NCBI GenBank assembly: GCA_945936265.1
Contig: CAMETB010000082.1
Span: 1-6,672 of the forward strand
DNA length: 6,672 nt
Source: an uncultured Clostridia bacterium
GTDB lineage: Bacteria; Bacillota; Clostridia; Oscillospirales; CAG-272
Reading direction: 5' to 3'
Part shown: positions 5,604 through 6,672 of the stretch, piece by piece
Layout: each line of letters starts with the position of its first letter
How positions within the stretch are numbered: the stretch's first letter is position 1
Made by a program: the position numbers and the translations under genes
The notes under the pieces: model-generated
Seen by the model: only the letters and a program-made list of their open reading frames with translations
What the model was told of the DNA's origin: nothing
Databases searched by the model: none

Positions 5604-5969
5604 ATGACAAAGGTCGTATTTTTCAAATCGAACGGCGTATTCTGGGGCTTTGAAGAGCAGGGACATACGGGTTTTGCGGAGAGCGGCAACGACGTTTTGT
5701 GTTCCGCAATATCGGCAATGACCATGCTTGTTATGAACGCAATAGAAATATCATACGCTTCGGATCTCGATTATCAGATTGACGAAGAAACCACAAATAT
5801 AAAGGTTTCGTCACGCAGCGCATTACCGCAGTTCGAGAGTGATGAGAAAAAGAGATACGCAATCTCGGGGCTCATCATGGCATATTACTATCAGTTAAAC
5901 GATTTGACCGAGGAGTATTACGACTACCTTGAAGTAGAGGCTGTCGAAAAGGAATACGACGGTAAGTAA
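5604..5969 (+). CDS. prp: Ribosomal-processing cysteine protease Prp
   Basis: Prp (YsxB/DUF464) is a small cysteine protease that removes the N-terminal extension of L27 in Firmicutes and related bacteria, a step needed for functional ribosomes in Staphylococcus aureus. The 121-residue product has the catalytic histidine H21 in EQGHTGFAESGND and catalytic cysteine C33 in DVLCSAISAM, matching H22 and C34 of the S. aureus enzyme. The rest follows the family's alpha/beta layout, and the C-terminus is acidic (YYDYLEVEAVEKEYDGK). It lies 8 nt after rplU with only a weak AGGT (5589-5592) before the ATG, so translation may be coupled to L21 and expression kept low. Its substrate L27 is the next gene. 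It is cytoplasmic. The call is supported by motifs, length and gene order together. Confidence 0.95.
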   Translation: MTKVVFFKSNGVFWGFEEQGHTGFAESGNDVLCSAISAMTMLVMNAIEISYASDLDYQIDEETTNIKVSSRSALPQFESDEKKRYAISGLIMAYYYQLNDLTEEYYDYLEVEAVEKEYDGK

Positions 5970-6000
5970 AACGTAAAATTTAGTAACGGAGGAACAAAAA

Positions 6001-6027
6001 ATGATAAGACTTGGTTTACAGTTCTTC
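6001..6027 (+). other. Prp-cleaved N-terminal extension of L27
   Basis: Codons 1-9 encode MIRLGLQFF. The family's cleavage motif is LQFF followed by a small residue, here A10. The cut is expected between F9 and A10, exposing the residues that reach the ribosome's catalytic centre. The cleavage itself is inferred from the motif and the neighbouring prp gene. Confidence 0.88.
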
Positions 6028-6279
6028 GCACATAAGAAAGGTGTCGGTTCTACAAAGAACGGCCGTGACAGTGAGTCTAAGCGCCTCGGCGTTAAGAAGG
6101 CAGACGGTGAAGCCGTTCTTGCCGGAAATATCATAGTCAGACAGAGAGGAACTAAAATTCATCCCGGTACGAACGTAGGTATCGGTTCGGACGACACGCT
6201 TTTTGCTTTGGTTGACGGCGTTGTAAAGTTTGATCATCTCACGAAAGATAAAAAGCGCGTAAACGTTCTGGCAAAATAA
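6001..6279 (+). CDS. rpmA: 50S ribosomal protein L27 precursor (Prp-processed)
   Basis: L27 lies near the peptidyl transferase centre, with its N-terminus reaching toward the P-site tRNA. The 92-residue product begins MIRLGLQFF followed by AHKKGVGSTKNGRDSESKRLG and carries the conserved GTKIHPGTNVGIGSDDTLFALVDG. The first nine residues are the Firmicutes extension removed by Prp after FF; the mature protein would start AHKKG. GGAGG (5988-5992) lies 8 nt upstream of the ATG. It is the last gene of the operon, 31 nt after prp, and is followed by a strong terminator. Confidence 0.97.
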   Translation: MIRLGLQFFAHKKGVGSTKNGRDSESKRLGVKKADGEAVLAGNIIVRQRGTKIHPGTNVGIGSDDTLFALVDGVVKFDHLTKDKKRVNVLAK

Positions 6280-6288
6280 CAATTACTT

Positions 6289-6318
6289 AAAAATCTCCGC
6301 AAAGTGCGGAGATTTTTT
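6289..6318 (+). terminator. Intrinsic terminator of rplU-prp-rpmA
   Basis: AAAAATCTCCGC (6289-6300) pairs perfectly over 12 bp with GCGGAGATTTTT (6306-6317) around the loop AAAGT, and the T-run extends to 6318. It starts 9 nt after the rpmA stop codon. The A-rich left arm means it may also work in the reverse direction. Confidence 0.93.
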
Positions 6319-6337
6319 GTATTTTTGAAAAATAATC

Positions 6338-6366
6338 TTCACAAGATAATAAAAGTGTGTTAAAAT
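6338..6366 (+). promoter_or_regulatory. Sigma-A promoter of the SufC-like ABC ATPase gene
   Basis: TTCACA (6338-6343, five of six consensus bases) and TAAAAT (6361-6366) are 17 bp apart, with TGT (6358-6360) as an extended -10. It lies after the rpmA terminator and about 33 nt before the ATG at 6399, so a new transcription unit begins here. Confidence 0.82.
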
Positions 6367-6398
6367 GATATGAAAATAATAATAAGTAAGGAGCAGAT

Positions 6399-6672
6399 AT
6401 GCTTGAACTTAAAAATGTTTCCTTCGGCGTAAAAGACGAAAAGAGCGAGAAGGAGATACTGAAAAATATAAATCTCAAAGTTGAGGACAGGTTTGTCGCC
6501 ATAACGGGTCCGAACGGTGGGGGTAAGTCAACGCTTGCCAAGATAATAGCGGGGATATATAAGCCGACGGAGGGGCGCATCTTTCTCGACGGCAACGATA
6601 TTACCGAAGTCTCGATTACCGAGCGCGCCAATATGGGGATAAGCTTTGCTTTTCAACAGCCCGTGCGCTTCA
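6399..6672 (+). CDS. ABC ATPase, SufC/SmsC-like (partial, 3' truncated)
   Basis: The first 91 codons are present and the frame is open to the window edge. The start is ATG 6399 with AAGGAG (6388-6393). Visible features are MLELKNVSFGVKDE, the Walker A GPNGGGKST at 37-45, and the Q-loop glutamine Q86 in GISFAFQQPVRF. No membrane segment is seen, as expected for a cytosolic nucleotide-binding subunit. The stretch ITERANMGISFAFQQP (73-88) resembles the ERAxxGIxxAFQxP of SufC and of archaeal SufC-like SmsC, so it may power a SufB/SufD-like Fe-S scaffold. The segment IAGIYKPTEGRIFLDG is shorter than in classic SufC and more like general transporter ATPases. Signature motif, Walker B and partner genes lie outside the window, so an importer or exporter ATPase cannot be excluded. 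Confidence 0.88.
   Translation, partial: MLELKNVSFGVKDEKSEKEILKNINLKVEDRFVAITGPNGGGKSTLAKIIAGIYKPTEGRIFLDGNDITEVSITERANMGISFAFQQPVRF

Noticed and set aside
6287..6631. Reverse-strand open frame of 114 codons over the rpmA terminator and ABC gene
   Set aside because: It crosses a clear terminator and the + strand promoter and overlaps Walker A coding sequence, so it is a shadow frame.
1..6672. CRISPR arrays, insertion sequences, tRNA genes, phage or defence genes
   Set aside because: No spaced direct repeats, transposase-like products, terminal repeats, tRNA-like folds or anti-phage domains were seen. All coding regions are core metabolic or ribosomal genes plus one DUF2974 hydrolase.

Overview
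The window looks like ordinary chromosome of a Gram-positive anaerobe of the Clostridia (Oscillospiraceae/Ruminococcus-like or a related gut lineage). Three things support this. Ribosomal protein L27 carries the Firmicutes-type N-terminal extension ending LQFF, and the Prp protease that removes it lies next to it. The iron-sulfur genes are of the minimal iscS-iscU-mnmA type without hscA/hscB/fdx. Strong GGAGG ribosome binding sites and sigma-A promoters (TTGACA/TAAAAT, 17-bp spacers, TGn extended -10) are used throughout. All genes are on the + strand and packing is tight.

Region 1 (1-3902) is a sulfur-handling cluster. It holds the last codons of cysK (cysteine synthase), a 16-bp hairpin without a U-tract, an HD-domain hydrolase of unknown role, iscS (cysteine desulfurase), iscU (Fe-S scaffold with an unusual cysteine-rich tail), mnmA (tRNA 2-thiouridylase, overlapping iscU by ATGA) and an IscR-like Rrf2 regulator with three cysteines. 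A strong intrinsic terminator closes it. The logic is: make cysteine (CysK), take sulfur from it (IscS), deliver it to Fe-S clusters (IscU) or to tRNA U34 (MnmA), and sense Fe-S status with the regulator.

Region 2 (3903-5147) is a single gene with its own promoter, encoding a cytoplasmic alpha/beta hydrolase of the DUF2974 (Mbeg1-like, lipase-3-like) type. No convincing terminator follows it.

Region 3 (5148-6318) is the ribosomal operon rplU-prp-rpmA. It has a consensus promoter, a structured 5' leader matching the kind of element known as the L21 leader, and a strong terminator.

Region 4 (6319-6672) has a fresh promoter and the first 91 codons of an ABC ATPase. Its ERAxxGIxxAFQxP segment resembles SufC or its minimal relative SmsC, so a second Fe-S assembly system may begin at the right edge. 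No mobile elements, CRISPR arrays, tRNA or rRNA genes are seen. I see no clearly undescribed system here. The best leads are the HD protein inside the sulfur operon, the IscU cysteine tail, the cysK/HD hairpin and the SufC-like gene.
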